In this document: piece after piece, positions 11,287 through 21,827 of the stretch | How the letters are laid out: each line of letters starts with the position of its first letter | How positions within the stretch are numbered: position 1 is the first letter of the stretch | Assembly: GCA_029204225.1 (NCBI GenBank) | Contig: CM055096.1 | Span: 71,333,349 to 71,397,348, forward strand | From: Diphasiastrum complanatum | Lineage: Eukaryota; Streptophyta; Lycopodiopsida; Lycopodiales; Lycopodiaceae | Direction: 5' to 3' | Length of the DNA stretch: 64,000 nt | Position numbers and translations under genes: made by a program | The notes under the pieces: generated by a model | Told to the model about the DNA's origin: nothing | Seen by the model: only the letters and a program-made list of their open reading frames with translations | Database searches by the model: none

Positions 11287-12190
11287 TGATGCGAATGCGA
11301 ATCGAAGGAATCGTGAAAGCGAGTGGATTCGATGCAATGCAATTTGGATGGAATTCAGATGCGATCGCTGGACACTACCGATTGAATCACTCCTACAGTC
11401 CTCCAGAATGTAGTCAGACACTGTTGATCTACGTTTATGAATTAATATAGCATTCGACAAAATTTCAACCAATGTGCGGAATTGAATGAATAAGAGAATC
11501 AGACACACGAATAACATCAGACACATTTGCATTCAAGATCATACAAAAAAAAATGACATGTGCACAATGGCTATAAAATCATCTATTGGTTTTTTCTGAT
11601 CCTTCAAGCACTGCATGTAGATCCACGCAGTGTGCTGGCGGGAGAGAAATACAGTTCTCTCACGAGTAGTGTCTCGCTTACTAGCGGACTTGTGGATCCT
11701 ACTTACAGAACTCGTCTCGCACGTAGACAAACTTCTTCTTTGTATTTTTTGTCTTGATTGCTTACTAGCATCAGACTACTTTTTTATATATATATATGTA
11801 TGTATCAAGTATCATCCAGTAAGTATATAGTCGCTCTGTGTAACTTCTAGATTAGAGTAATTAAGCATCTACAACTAATCAGAAAATTACAAGAGTGGCA
11901 GATTAGCCACGACCTAAAGTGTATCTGCTGACATCATGCCATTAGATCAGATATCTGTACTTTTGGGTACTTGCATGATCTTGTTGGTACTTCATGGAGC
12001 GTGAGGGCAGAAAAGATTTCGTGACATTTTTCGTGTCACGCCGTTTGGTTCGTCGTCGTCATCGTCTGACTTTCTCCTGCTGGACCACAAAAGATTCTCG
12101 TTCACAAATCTTTCGTGTTCGTGTCTTCTCGTCAGGTGTTCGCAAATCTTTCGTGCTTCGTGTCTCTTGACTTTCGTGTTTGCGAACATT
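11287..12190 (-). repeat. 5' LTR of the minus-strand Copia
   Basis: The right end in element terms is fixed by the adjacent primer site at 11287. The other end is approximate. It shares blocks with the second LTR copy at 12320-13095: GACACTGTTGAyCTACGTTT and TCTCGCTTACTAGCGGACT. The far part (about 12000-12180) is rich in TTCGTGT-type repeats. No coding sequence is supported. Confidence 0.6.
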
Positions 12191-12301
12191 TTTGTCAGGT
12201 AAAGGGCTGAAAGCTAGCAAGGCTTTGTAAATAGAAACGTTTTGTTTCTTCAAAACAAAACCAAAAGGAATTCACGTTCGCGCTTTCTTCTCTTTGAACC
12301 T

Positions 12302-12318
12302 GGATTGCTCTGATACAA
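12302..12318 (-). other. Second, degenerate primer-binding site
   Basis: On the minus strand it reads TTGTATCAGAGCAATCC, one mismatch from the Met-tRNA consensus in its core. It sits next to the end (12320) of a second, diverged LTR of the same family. A fragment of an older element therefore lies directly behind the LTR of the younger one. Confidence 0.65.
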
Positions 12319-12319
12319 C

Positions 12320-13095
12320 TGATGTGTATCTTAACACGAATAATGGGTTCACTATGCTTGAATAAAATTTGATTTTGACTGATGGCTACTACTGCTAGAT
12401 CAGATCTACAATCTTTCAGAGTGTAGATAGACACTGTTGACCTACGTTTTTTTTAAAATTTGTTTAAGCACTCAACGAATGAGCCTGTGTACGGAATAAG
12501 AATAAACAATTGAACATGCACTAACAATGACCAAACATCAAAATATTTGATATCATTCAAGATAAAGAAAAACATGTGCATTACCGCTACTATATTATCA
12601 ATGATCTTTTCTTGAGCGTTGTGTGACAAACCCAGTAGCACGTCGGCACAAGATATACTATGTCTCTCACAAACTATATCAGACAGTCTCGCTTACTAGC
12701 GGACTCTTGGACATCGGCTGACAGTTCTATGCCTAGATCCATTGATGTTCAACCGATTCTCTTGTGTTCATCCTATTTTTATATGGATTGAGAGAAATGG
12801 TTTAGTCTAATCACTGATTACAAGAATGATTGGTTAGGCATGTTCCAATGACACTCAGTTTGTTGTCGGCATTGTCCATTGAGGTGGTTCTCCTCCTAGT
12901 ACTTTGCTTGATCTCCTTTGTACTTGGAACGTGAAGATCCGCCATTTTTTGGTCTTCGGGTGTTTCAACCTTCATGGCTTCGTGTCTTCCTTCGACTTTC
13001 GCCTTCCCCTTTGAAGTCCTTTGGTCTTCGAACTTCGGGTCTTCGCCTTTAAGTCTTTGTTCGTTTGACCTTCATGTCTTCGAGTCTTGGCCTTC
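12320..13095 (-). repeat. Second diverged LTR copy of the same Copia family
   Basis: It aligns in blocks with 11287-12190, is clearly more diverged than a recent LTR pair would be, and is followed on the minus strand by its own primer-like site. The outer part, about 12950-13095, contains degenerate CTTCG and TCTTCG repeats. The far boundary is approximate. Confidence 0.55.
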
Positions 13096-14100
13096 GTTGA
13101 TACCATTATGTAGGTGGTTATTGTTTGGGGCAGTTTCTGCTTGTGGGTAGTTCCTTTGAATTTCTGCAGATACAAAGACCTGTTGGTCCTTTCTGTGCAT
13201 TTCTGCAGACACAAACTCGAAAGATATCAAAGCTAAGGTAGAACTATCCAGTTGAAATAGAGGAACTCTCTAAGTGATTATTTTGAATAATCTGGAACTA
13301 GAGGAGTTTTTGGGATATTGAACTGTGAGATATACATGAATATGGAAGTAGTGGTAAAGATTAAATTAAGGTTCTCTGATGGTTACCAAGTACCATTTTG
13401 TTATGGATTGGATCAGAGGAATAAAGCTTTAATCTTAACCTTGTTTCCAAAGATGTATGTATAAGTTAGCCTAATCTTGGTTTGTCCATTAAGATTTGAA
13501 GTAAGTTGACTGATTGAAATTTTTTTTGTTAATAAGAGTTAGATGGTTGAAAAACTTGTGATGTGGAATTATTTACTTCAGAAATTTCCCAGATATGTTA
13601 TTTACTCATGAGAAATAGAGTTTGTTTGTAGTTGAGTTGCAAGATTCTCAATGAGTTATGTGAGTAACATATGCGGATTATGGATATCTGCCAGTTTATA
13701 GCCTATGTTTATGTATAGGAACATAGTTGGATATGTTGCTTATGTACATCTTAATCTTGTGGATCTGCTATGTGTTTCCTATATACAGAGTTTATATTGT
13801 ATAATTAAACTAGTCAGAGTGCATAGACATATGAACAAGTATTGTGAGGAACAGTTACTTGCAGGTTAGTGGTTCTTTCTATGGAAAGGATAATTCATTA
13901 ACTTATTGATGGTTTAGAAGATGATCTAAATGTGGAGTTATACTAGTATAATTAAAAATTCTGCATGGAGACATTTAAGATTTCTAAATCATTTGTAATT
14001 GACTTGAGTAATTGGATTACTCATGTTTAAAAGTTAATTTGATAAATATGCAATGTGAAGAGAATTCACCAAGAATTGTTTATTTTGATCTATATTGCTT
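13096..14100. other. Noncoding flank, left half of the chromovirus target
   Basis: About 1 kb of AT-rich sequence with no credible ORF on either strand. It continues on the other side of the chromovirus insertion (25407 onward), as shown by the ATAAG target duplication. Its texture resembles the long leaders of the LTR elements at 28.3-30.8 kb, but I cannot assign it. Confidence 0.5.
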
Positions 14101-14105
14101 ATAAG
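14101..14105. other. Target site duplication, left copy
   Basis: ATAAG directly precedes the TGTCATG start of the 5' LTR and is matched by ATAAG at 25402-25406 after the 3' LTR. Confidence 0.85.
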
Positions 14106-14597
14106 TGTCATGCCCATGACAGGTCTCGGGTAGCGTGTCCACGCTAGGAACCGGTAGCCAACATCACGTAAGTTAATTGTGACTATAAGGGAATTGGGGC
14201 CCTTATGTGTACATGGTCATAATTAATGGTTGTAGGCCTAAACACATGGTGGTGGAGTTGGTATGGGTCTAGTGAGTCATTAGGGAACTAGATGACATGG
14301 CCCAGATAGGCTGCAGAGGTGTCCAGTGAGGTGTCACAGTGCACTACTAGTGGTGCATGGGCCTTGGAGGGTATAAGTATACCTGCTGGGCTCTCACTAG
14401 TGTATGCTTGATTTTGTGATTGGTAGCTACATGCTGCTGGTGTGACTCCTCTTTCCATGACTCTGATTGATCCATAGCTTGGGGGCTAGATCCGTACGAT
14501 CTAGGTTTAGTTGGGTTGGTTTAACCTCCATCAGTTCCCATGTGTTGTTGCCTTGTATGGTACGCTTAGTCTAGAATCCTGTTGTGAGGACTTTATA
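14106..14597 (+). repeat. 5' LTR of the chromovirus
   Basis: It starts TGTCATGCCCATGACAGG and ends GGACTTTATA, with one T before the primer site. The termini are TG...TA, not TG...CA; the 3' LTR has the same end and the target duplication fixes the boundary. It includes GGGTATAAGTATACC, a probable TATA region, at about 14370. Confidence 0.9.
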
Positions 14598-14598
14598 T

Positions 14599-14611
14599 TG
14601 GTATTAGAGCC
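14599..14611 (+). other. Primer-binding site of the chromovirus
   Basis: TGGTATTAGAGCC has one C-to-T change from the Met-tRNA complement TGGTATCAGAGCC. The change is compatible with cytosine deamination after insertion. Confidence 0.85.
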
Positions 14612-14751
14612 AGTCTAAGTAGGATTTACCATCGAAAGTGTTGAGTGGAAATCTCGACGTTTTCTCGAGAATTCGACGGAGTAAGCAACAAACGGTGAAA
14701 TTGTGAGATTTTATTCCCGTTGGAAATATTTTTTGATTTGCAATCAATTGT

Positions 14752-15642
14752 GTGGTAAGTGCACTACCAGGTTCAAATTTTATGCTTTTCGAATTGGTTT
14801 CTTGGAAGGAATTCCGTGTCAATTCTGTTGTTGCCGATTACTCTGTGGTTAGCATATTTGTGAAAGCTTTTGTTACGATAGATGATTCTGAGCTGTATAT
14901 TCGGTTTATCAACTACAAAATGGACAACCGAGAGCCGGATGGTTATGTCCAAGAGTTCTTGGACTCTTTGGCCAAGGTGCCGCTATTTGATTGTAAGTTA
15001 GCACAATGGCAATTTATTGCCGGACTGCCAGCTGACTATCAAAATGAATACAAACAAAATATCCTTAACTCACTAGAGGATGCTATCCGTGTGGCGAAAA
15101 CCTATGATAGTACAATTGTTGCATCACAAAAAAGCGAGCATGGCCAAACGACCCTGAAACCCAAGCAAGAAATTTTTTTTGACGAACTGGAACCGTACCA
15201 ACAATCAAAGAAGAAGAAGAATAAGAAAAAACTGGTGGTAAAAGACAAAGCACGGTTGGCGGCGCTTAAACAAAATTTGTGTTTCTTCTGCAATAAATCG
15301 GGGCACTATGCCAAACAGTGCCCCGAACGAAAAACTAAGTTGTCAAGTTTCATGATTGTGGATTTACCGATAGGTAAATTGGAGGTCAATTTGTTGAATA
15401 ATTGTGACTGTACTTGTAACTTTAGTGCACTCTCTTTCGAGCCTAATAAATTGTTTCGTGTGAGAGGCAATACTTTAGGGGAAGACGTGAATGTGCTATT
15501 TGATTCAGGTAGTACTCACAATTTTTTGAATGCTCGACTTGTGCAAAAGCTCCTAGTGCTCATGCCAGTGATCACCGTTACGTGGTCCATCTTGCCTCAG
15601 GGTCGGACACTGAGATTTGGGATGTCAAAGTCTCCAATTTAG
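14752..15642 (+). pseudogene. Chromovirus gag-protease, N terminus lost and cut by a nested element
   Basis: A 296-codon frame covers the end of the capsid domain (DGYVQEFLDSLAKVPLFD, AGLPADYQNEY, EDAIRVAKTYD). It continues with a Lys-rich linker, a zinc knuckle CFFCNKSGHYAKQC (C-x2-C-x4-H-x4-C, 15280-15321) and an aspartic protease motif LFDSGSTHNFL with its Asp at 15502-15504. Only about 140 bases separate the primer site from the frame, so roughly the first two thirds of a normal gag is missing. The first methionine is probably not the native start. After the protease motif the frame drifts and ends. Nested element E follows at 15667, and a second copy of this same protease region lies on its far side (21828-22136). 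Confidence 0.85.
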
Positions 15643-15666
15643 AGCTTCGGATGCAGGACTATATTT

Positions 15667-16319
15667 TGAAAAAAGTGGATCTTGAATAAATCCAAACTCC
15701 CAAAATACTTGGCTAAGATCTTTGCACAACAAGCTACAAAAACTAGAAATGGCAAAGCATCCTAATGCTACATTTGATACACATGAACTTGACAAAACAT
15801 TCAAGAGACAAAAGAAGCTAATAAAAGGTAGTAATGGCAGCCAAAAACAACAGCATACCAGCCCTACAACAACAGCCTACCACTTTTGAAAACCTCTTAA
15901 GATCATACACAAAAGCTTGAAGACAATACACAAAGCAATGCTCTCAATGGAGGAAGAAACTGTGACAATGATCTATTGAACTCTCTCAACAATACAATAA
16001 GTTTCTCCGACCTGTTCTCCACGAATTTCAGCCTAATATAGGTGAGAAAAATGACTCTCTCTCCTCTCTCTAGAACTTAGGACCCAATTTTAGGACACCA
16101 ATAGCCTAAAATAGCCAATTTTGGCCTATATGTCCAAATAACATGATTTTGGTGTCATTGCGAAGGTCCTAAAGTTTGAGACTTCTTCAATATGAAATAT
16201 CTACTAAAATAAAAGTATCTAGGCCTCTCTCACATGTGTGAAAGGTTACATCCAAAACTATGTACAAAAATTGCCAATTTAGGCCTCAAACTAGCTAGGA
16301 AATGTTGACAATTTTCACA
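15667..16319 (-). repeat. 3' LTR of element E
   Basis: On the minus strand it starts TGTGAAAATTGTCAAC, next to the polypurine tract, and ends CTTTTTTCAAAA. The 5' copy ends CTTTTTTCACA, so this terminus has decayed. It carries CACATGTGTG at 16231-16240 where the partner LTR has CACACGTGTG. Confidence 0.85.
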
Positions 16320-16332
16320 CTCCCTCTTCAAC
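16320..16332 (-). other. Polypurine tract of element E
   Basis: Minus strand GTTGAAGAGGGAG sits directly before the TGTG start of the 3' LTR. This is the normal plus-strand primer position. Confidence 0.75.
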
Positions 16333-17330
16333 TTAAGTTGCTAGTTTTACAACACTACTTTGCTCCAACCTAAGAATGATCTCCATCATGATAATATATC
16401 TCTTCTCAAGTGTTCTAATATGTACAATATGAAGTACAACATAATTGATATAGATAATAGTGTCCATATAGGATGCTTCACTATTTCTTACATCAACTTT
16501 ACATAGAATGGTGAACAAGATACATGTAAAAGAACATAGAATCATAATGAAAGGATTCCTCCATGTATCCGCCTTTGAATTCTCTGTAAAACGGTAGCAA
16601 ACAAGTTGTAAGTGAAAGTAACCAACAAGTGTTTGCATGCCTCCTCCACATTCCACTATGCCCATAGTGAATGCACCATGTATCTCCATGAATGAACCTT
16701 CATCATCGCCTTGCCTTTGTAGATCTCCAATCCATGAAAGCCCTTGAGTGAATGATTGCCAAAATGATGTGTTCTCTGCTTCATTTGAATGAGCAAAACC
16801 TGAACTTGAAATACTTGAAGTATCTCCACAAGATATGCATACAACCCTTGATCCTACATTGTCAACAATTTGCCAATTTGCCAACACTAGGATGCTAGAT
16901 CTTGAACTTTGCTCAAAAGTAAACATATTGACCACTTCAATATCTTTCAAGATTTTAATGAATGCATGTACTTGATCATAAAAACCAGCAATGATAACTA
17001 TTCCATCTCCAAGATCCAAAGGATGCAAAACTATGGAACTAGTTTCATTGAATTTTGACAATTCCAACACATTGAGATGACAATGTTCATAAATGAGATT
17101 AAAATAGTAAGGTAGAGTAAAAGGACACTTCCTTGATGCTCCAAGAACCTTACTTGAAACTTCAAGAACCTATAAAACCAGATCCAAAATGCTTTGCCCA
17201 TGTGGCTCCCCTTTGATGGTTTTGACTAGCTTCCAATTGCTACTTGCCTCTTGGTGTTGAGAAGCAATTCAAGATCAACATCTTGATCTTCCAATAAAAC
17301 ATCAAGGACTTTGCATTTATAAACATCTTC
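16333..17330 (-). pseudogene. Element E cargo module X, 3' copy (unassigned)
   Basis: Not recognised. An open stretch of 245 codons (17070-16333) with homologous but frame-broken sequence upstream (to about 17330). It is colinear with 54345-55170 in element G. Shared segments are VLLEDQDVDLELL with VEDQEIDLKAL, LVKTIKGE with LVKSIKGE, SSKV..A.RKC, DDEGSFMEIHG with DGGSFMEYHG, a GGG-MQ step, and KVDVRNSEAS with KIDVRNSEAS. The C-terminal 100 residues are rich in Cys, Phe, Ile and Leu and could form a membrane segment (FIMILCSFTCILFTILC). It ends at the polypurine tract, the position of an extra ORF or envelope-like gene in some LTR elements. I do not claim an envelope. Confidence 0.6.
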
Positions 17331-17358
17331 AGATCTGAACCTCTGAAGATACTCCCTC

Positions 17359-18642
17359 TCAAACACAATGATTAACCTCCCACAAGATCTCATCATTGCT
17401 TGATTTCAACCTTTCACTATAGTTAGTGAAAACAATGTCACCATCATAAACCAAAAGATAGATTTCTACAATTCTATCCAACATGAAGTAGAGTAGATGA
17501 AGTTGAGTATCAAACCTAATCAAACCAGCCCATTTGAGTTCAAACCAAACCTCAATGAGCTCACCAATGAGATCTTCCTTGCCTTGAAGAAATTGCCACT
17601 TGAGTTGCTCCATGTAGTCTTCTTCATCCAACCTTTTGCCATCTTGATCATGCATGAAAACTCCACCACAATCACAACATCCTTTGAGTTGATGAATAGA
17701 TGTAAGATCCATGCCTTGGATCTTCCCAAGAGTCACTCTTCCTTTGCCCTTTCCTTCACAAGACTCCCTCTTAATGATCAAAGCACAAAAGTTAGCAATC
17801 TCCCTCTTGATAGTTGCATCATAAGAAATGGAATAATCTTGAACATTAGAAGCCATGAAAAGAATACATAGTACCTTCAATATAAGAATGATTGAAGTAC
17901 TTTTTCTTGTCAAACCTGGACTTCTAATCAATGATATAGGTAATGATAATGAACCCTCACTATCATTCACAAAAGCATCATTCAAGGTACATCCTACTTT
18001 GAACACTTCACATTCATCTCTCCCTTTTGACTTGAGATCTTCCTCACCAAGTCTCATGATAGAACCTTTTGATCTACTTTCTTTATGAATACATGTGACA
18101 CCACTTGTTGCACAAATGACTTTCTTGGACTCATCACATAAAGATGCAAAATAACTTTTTTCTTCAAACATGCTCAATGCACCATCTTTTTCCAAATGAG
18201 TAAATAAATCATTAGCAACAACCATTTCCAAAGAAGAGTTTTCATCACCTCCATTGATAAAGTTAGCTCTCTTCTTACCTTTTCCATTTTTGCACTTGCC
18301 ATGTAGTTCCATTGAAGAGCCACCAAGACTTGGAAATCTATGAGTAGAAGAGTTCAAACATGATACTAATTTAGCACCACATGACTCCATTTGACTAATA
18401 GGTAGCACTAGTCCATCTTCAAGATCTAATGGATCCAAAACATTGATCATAGATTCACCAAAAGTTGCCAAGTTAGCACAGCAATAACTATCTCCAAGAA
18501 GCTCATTAGATCTCAACCTAGATGTAGCATAAGAAAGCTCTTTAGACTTTGCATAAGATCTACCAATCTTATTGATGCTAGGAATTGACTTTTGAAATTT
18601 GAGAGAACCACCAACATCCATTTCATTCCTCTTGTTAGACAT
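17359..18642 (-). pseudogene. Element E cargo ORF, 427 codons (unassigned)
   Basis: Not recognised. It is the longest open frame in element E. Its first codons continue the protease polyprotein: a 1-base shift near 18670 joins the upstream frame to GRLYKLDAFVMSN, matching RQGKLFKLDACVIAN in element G. Residues from about 45 to 110 repeat module X (DLEDGLV, MESCGA, STHRFPSLGG, SMELHG). The rest has a Lys/Glu-rich middle, a hydrophobic stretch (STSIILILKVLCILFMA), a Cys pair (GCCDCGGVFMHDQDG) and an acidic, aromatic C terminus (GELIEVWFELKW). There is no RT or integrase motif. A frame open for 1.28 kb in a decayed element suggests that it was translated in a fusion with gag-protease. Confidence 0.6.
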
Positions 18643-18659
18643 AACAAATGCATCAAGCT

Positions 18660-19927
18660 TGTAAAGTCTACCTTGTCTATTGCCCTAGCAATCAAGACAT
18701 CTCCCTTAGTATTGAAGCAAACATCCCCAACAAACTTTGTCTTGTACCCTTTCTTTAACATTTGACCAACACTTAGCAAATTCCTTGAAAGTGAAAGAAT
18801 GTAAGGAACACCATCAAGCCTTGCATTCCTATTAGTAGGAAGGCAAATAGGAATTGAGCCAATACCTTTGATCATACACTCACCACTATTTGGTATGTGA
18901 ACCACTTTCATGGTTTCAATATAAGAGATCAAAGAAGTAAAGAACTCCTTGTGACTAGTCATGTGTGAACTAGATCCACTATCTATCCACCATGAAGACT
19001 TGTCGCTTCCACTTGACATTAGACTTGAAGAACACATCATGAGAGAACCACAAGAATCTAGATCATCATTAAAAGTACAAAAGCTATTTTGCTTGCTACC
19101 TTCATTACTTTGCTTCTTATGACATTCATTTGCAAAATGATCTTTTATCCCACAATAAAAGAACTTGAACTTTGACTTATCTTTCTTTCTAAAAGAAGTA
19201 GAAGAGGAGGAAGAGTGATCATCATGATCTGAGTTACCACCTTTGGACCATTTCCCTTTGCCTTTACTTTTGCCTTTACTTTTGCCTTTGACTTTGCCTT
19301 TTGTGAAGAAAGCCTCTTCACCTCCACCTTGCAAGGATGCACCATCAAGCTGTGATTGCAACCTATGTTCTTCAGCCAATAAGATTTCTTGCAAGTCAAC
19401 CACACTTGGCAAGACTCTTTGAATGGCAAAACTTTGTGCAAGATTAGCATGTTCATATAGCAAACCATTCAATATAACCTGGACTATTTCACCATCTTTT
19501 ATGCTTTCATCAATGCATGCTAGATCATCACTTAACACTTAACCCTCAAGACAAATGCATGAGCACTTTTACCCTCTCTTTTCCTACTAGAAAATATTTG
19601 CCTCCTTAGGGTCAATACCCTAGATGTGGACTTTGATTCAAAGAGCTTCTTCAAGGCATTCCATGCCTCACTTGCACTTTGACTTTTATCAACTTCCTTG
19701 AGAAGTTCATTGGTAGCATTCATTTTAATGATATGAAGAGCACTTTTAGCCTTCTTATCAAACCTTTGTTGCTCTTGAACTGTGGGTGGTCTCTCTTCAG
19801 TTCTTGCAACTATGTCCATGAGTTCATTCAACTCAAGTAAGGACTCCATCCTCACTTTCCAAGTAGAGTAGTTTGATGAACTCAACCTATCATTAGTTTC
19901 TAACAGGATCCCACCATTGGAAGCCAT
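18660..19927 (-). pseudogene. Element E gag and protease
   Basis: Gag starts at 19927 with MASNGGILLETNDRL, then SSNYSTWKVRMESLLE, the standard Copia gag start (UBN2 and related gag families). A frameshift near 19535 separates capsid halves. The second frame (19538-18513) has a capsid tail, a repeated Lys/Gly/Ser stretch (GKSKGKSKGKGK), a zinc knuckle whose first Cys is Phe (FFYCGIKDHFANEC) and the protease motif SWWIDSGSSSHMT with its Asp intact. It ends in the GAG-pre-integrase lead-in before shifting into the cargo frame. Two frameshifts make it non-functional now. Confidence 0.85.
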
Positions 19928-21047
19928 GAATATAAAGATTCTTCAAATTTTAGGCTCTGTCCTAATGCACTTAGAACTCACTTTCCTCTCAACAAATTAT
20001 GGATAAGGAGATCTCAGAAGATCTAGGACCCTAAAATACTTCTATCTTGAACCTGCCTAGTTTCCAAGCATAGAAAGGAAGATTGAAACACATGCAACAC
20101 TTTGCACACACTAAGAATGGATTACAAACTCAAACCAACCTGAACACACTCTTGCTTAAGATCTCAAACTTTCCATCAAGTGACCAAATCAAGTTATGGT
20201 GTGAAGAGTTACTTGCATTCTTAGAAAATACACAAGACTAGGCTGCCAAGAATAGCTAGAATAGAACAAACTTGATCAACATATGATCAACACACTAAGA
20301 TAATGATTCAACCTGTAAAACCACATGTAAACCACACTTCTAAAAGTTGTAAACTCCAGCAAGTGATAAGTACAAGCTTTAGAGGTGAAAGAAAGAGCAC
20401 ACTTAGTGAATCACAAGACTAGCTTCAGTAGCTTGTCAAATCTTGGTGCACATGAGAATGTTCCTCAACCTATTAAGAACCTGAAAACACATTTGCATAA
20501 TGGTTAAAAACCTTCCAGCAAATGCTCCAATCAAATTACATAAGGAGAGTTACTTACATGCTCAACAAAGTACACCAAAATTTATGCAAAAGATTGTTGA
20601 CAATATGTTCACCCAAAAGGGGATCTTTCATCCAAGTGGGAGCTTTGCACAGCCTTTTGGAGAATTACAAAATCACTCAAAGAGTATTTGTCATCCACTT
20701 AAGGAGAAGGTTCATCCACTTAAGGAGAGTGTTCATCTACAAAGGAGAGTGTTCATCCACAGAAGTGGAGATTGTCAACAATAGATTGAACAGAACATTG
20801 TTAGTATTGAGTAAGCACAAGCCTCACAATCAACAAATGACTAGGTGTTATGACCTGATACAAAATAGCTTCTTCTCAGCCTCTGATCTTCAATAGACCT
20901 GAAATATGCTTTTGATCCACAATTCAACTCAACAAACGAAGGTCAGTAAGATTTGGTCAACAATGCAATGCATAATCATGCTAGAACTTGATCAAACATC
21001 CAAATATCACCATAAATGGAAACCTTACTAAAAATAACAGCCAATTA
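19928..21047 (-). other. Leader of element E
   Basis: About 1.1 kb lies between the primer site and gag with no supported ORF. It contains four imperfect copies of a 20-21 bp repeat of the type CATCCACTTAAGGAGAgtGTT at about 20692-20775. Confidence 0.65.
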
Positions 21048-21059
21048 GCTTTAATACCA
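21048..21059 (-). other. Primer-binding site of element E
   Basis: Minus strand TGGTATTAAAGC, two transitions from TGGTATCAGAGC, directly adjacent to the LTR end CACA. Confidence 0.75.
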
Positions 21060-21827
21060 TGTGAAAAAAGTAGATCTTGAATGGATCCAAACTCCCAAAA
21101 TACTTGGCTAAGATCTTTGCACAACAAGCTACAAAAGCTAGAAATGGCAAAGCATGCTAATGCTACCTTTGATACACATGAACTTGACAAAACATTCAAG
21201 AGACAAAATACCAATTTTTTATCCAATATGATTGTACCTCATTGAAAGTTTCTTGCCCACATCTTTTTTACTTCCATGTGTTTAATGCTGCCAGAATCTC
21301 ATCTTCTCGCAAGCCGAGAATATGTTGCAAGTCATGCATGAACACATACTCCTACCCATCAATGATGATTGGAGCACAAAAACAGCCTACCACTTTTGGA
21401 AACCTCTTAAGATCATACACAAACGCTTGAAGACAATACACAAAGCAATGCTCTCAATGGAGGAAGAAACTGTGACAATGATCTATTGATCTCTCTCAAC
21501 AATACAATAAGTTTCTCCAACCTGTTCTCCACAAATTTTAGCCTAATATAGGTGAGAGATATGACTCTCTCTCCTCTCTCTAGAACTTAGGACCCAATTT
21601 TAGGGCACCAGTAGCCTAAAATAGCCAATTTTGGCCTACATGTCCAAATAACATGATTTTGGTGTCATTGCGAAGGTCCTGAAGTTTGAGACCTCTTCAA
21701 TATGAAATATCTACTAAAATAAAAGTATCTAGGCCTCTCTCACACGTGTGAAAGGTTAGATCCAAAAATATGTACAAAAATTGCCAATTTAGGCCTCAAA
21801 CTAGCTAGAAAATGTTGACAATTTTCA
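21060..21827 (-). repeat. 5' LTR of element E
   Basis: It aligns with 15667-16319 at both ends. About 165 bp at 21213-21377 replaces a different segment of roughly 90 bp in the other LTR, so the two copies are 768 and 653 bp. CACACGTGTG is kept at 21741-21750. Confidence 0.85.

Larger units (their letters stand above)
15667..21827 (-). mobile_element. Element E: Copia-derived non-autonomous LTR element nested in the chromovirus
   Basis: On the minus strand it has a 5' LTR (21827-21060), primer site, a leader of about 1.1 kb, gag and protease (19927-18660), two stretches of unassigned cargo (18642-17359 and 17330-16333), a polypurine tract and a 3' LTR (16319-15667). Integrase, reverse transcriptase and RNase H are absent, so it would need enzymes in trans. 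LTR alignment is clear apart from a foreign block of about 165 bp in the 5' copy. The flanks are both chromovirus protease sequence but overlap by about 310 bp, so this is not a simple insertion with a 5-bp duplication. Confidence 0.85.

Noticed and set aside
16333-17070. Envelope gene
   Set aside because: Position and hydrophobic C terminus would allow it, but there is no signal peptide, no cleavage site and no clear single transmembrane anchor. Left as unassigned cargo.
17497-17871. Plus-strand 124-codon frame inside element E
   Set aside because: It is antisense to the 427-codon minus-strand ORF, which shares homology with element G; the plus frame does not.
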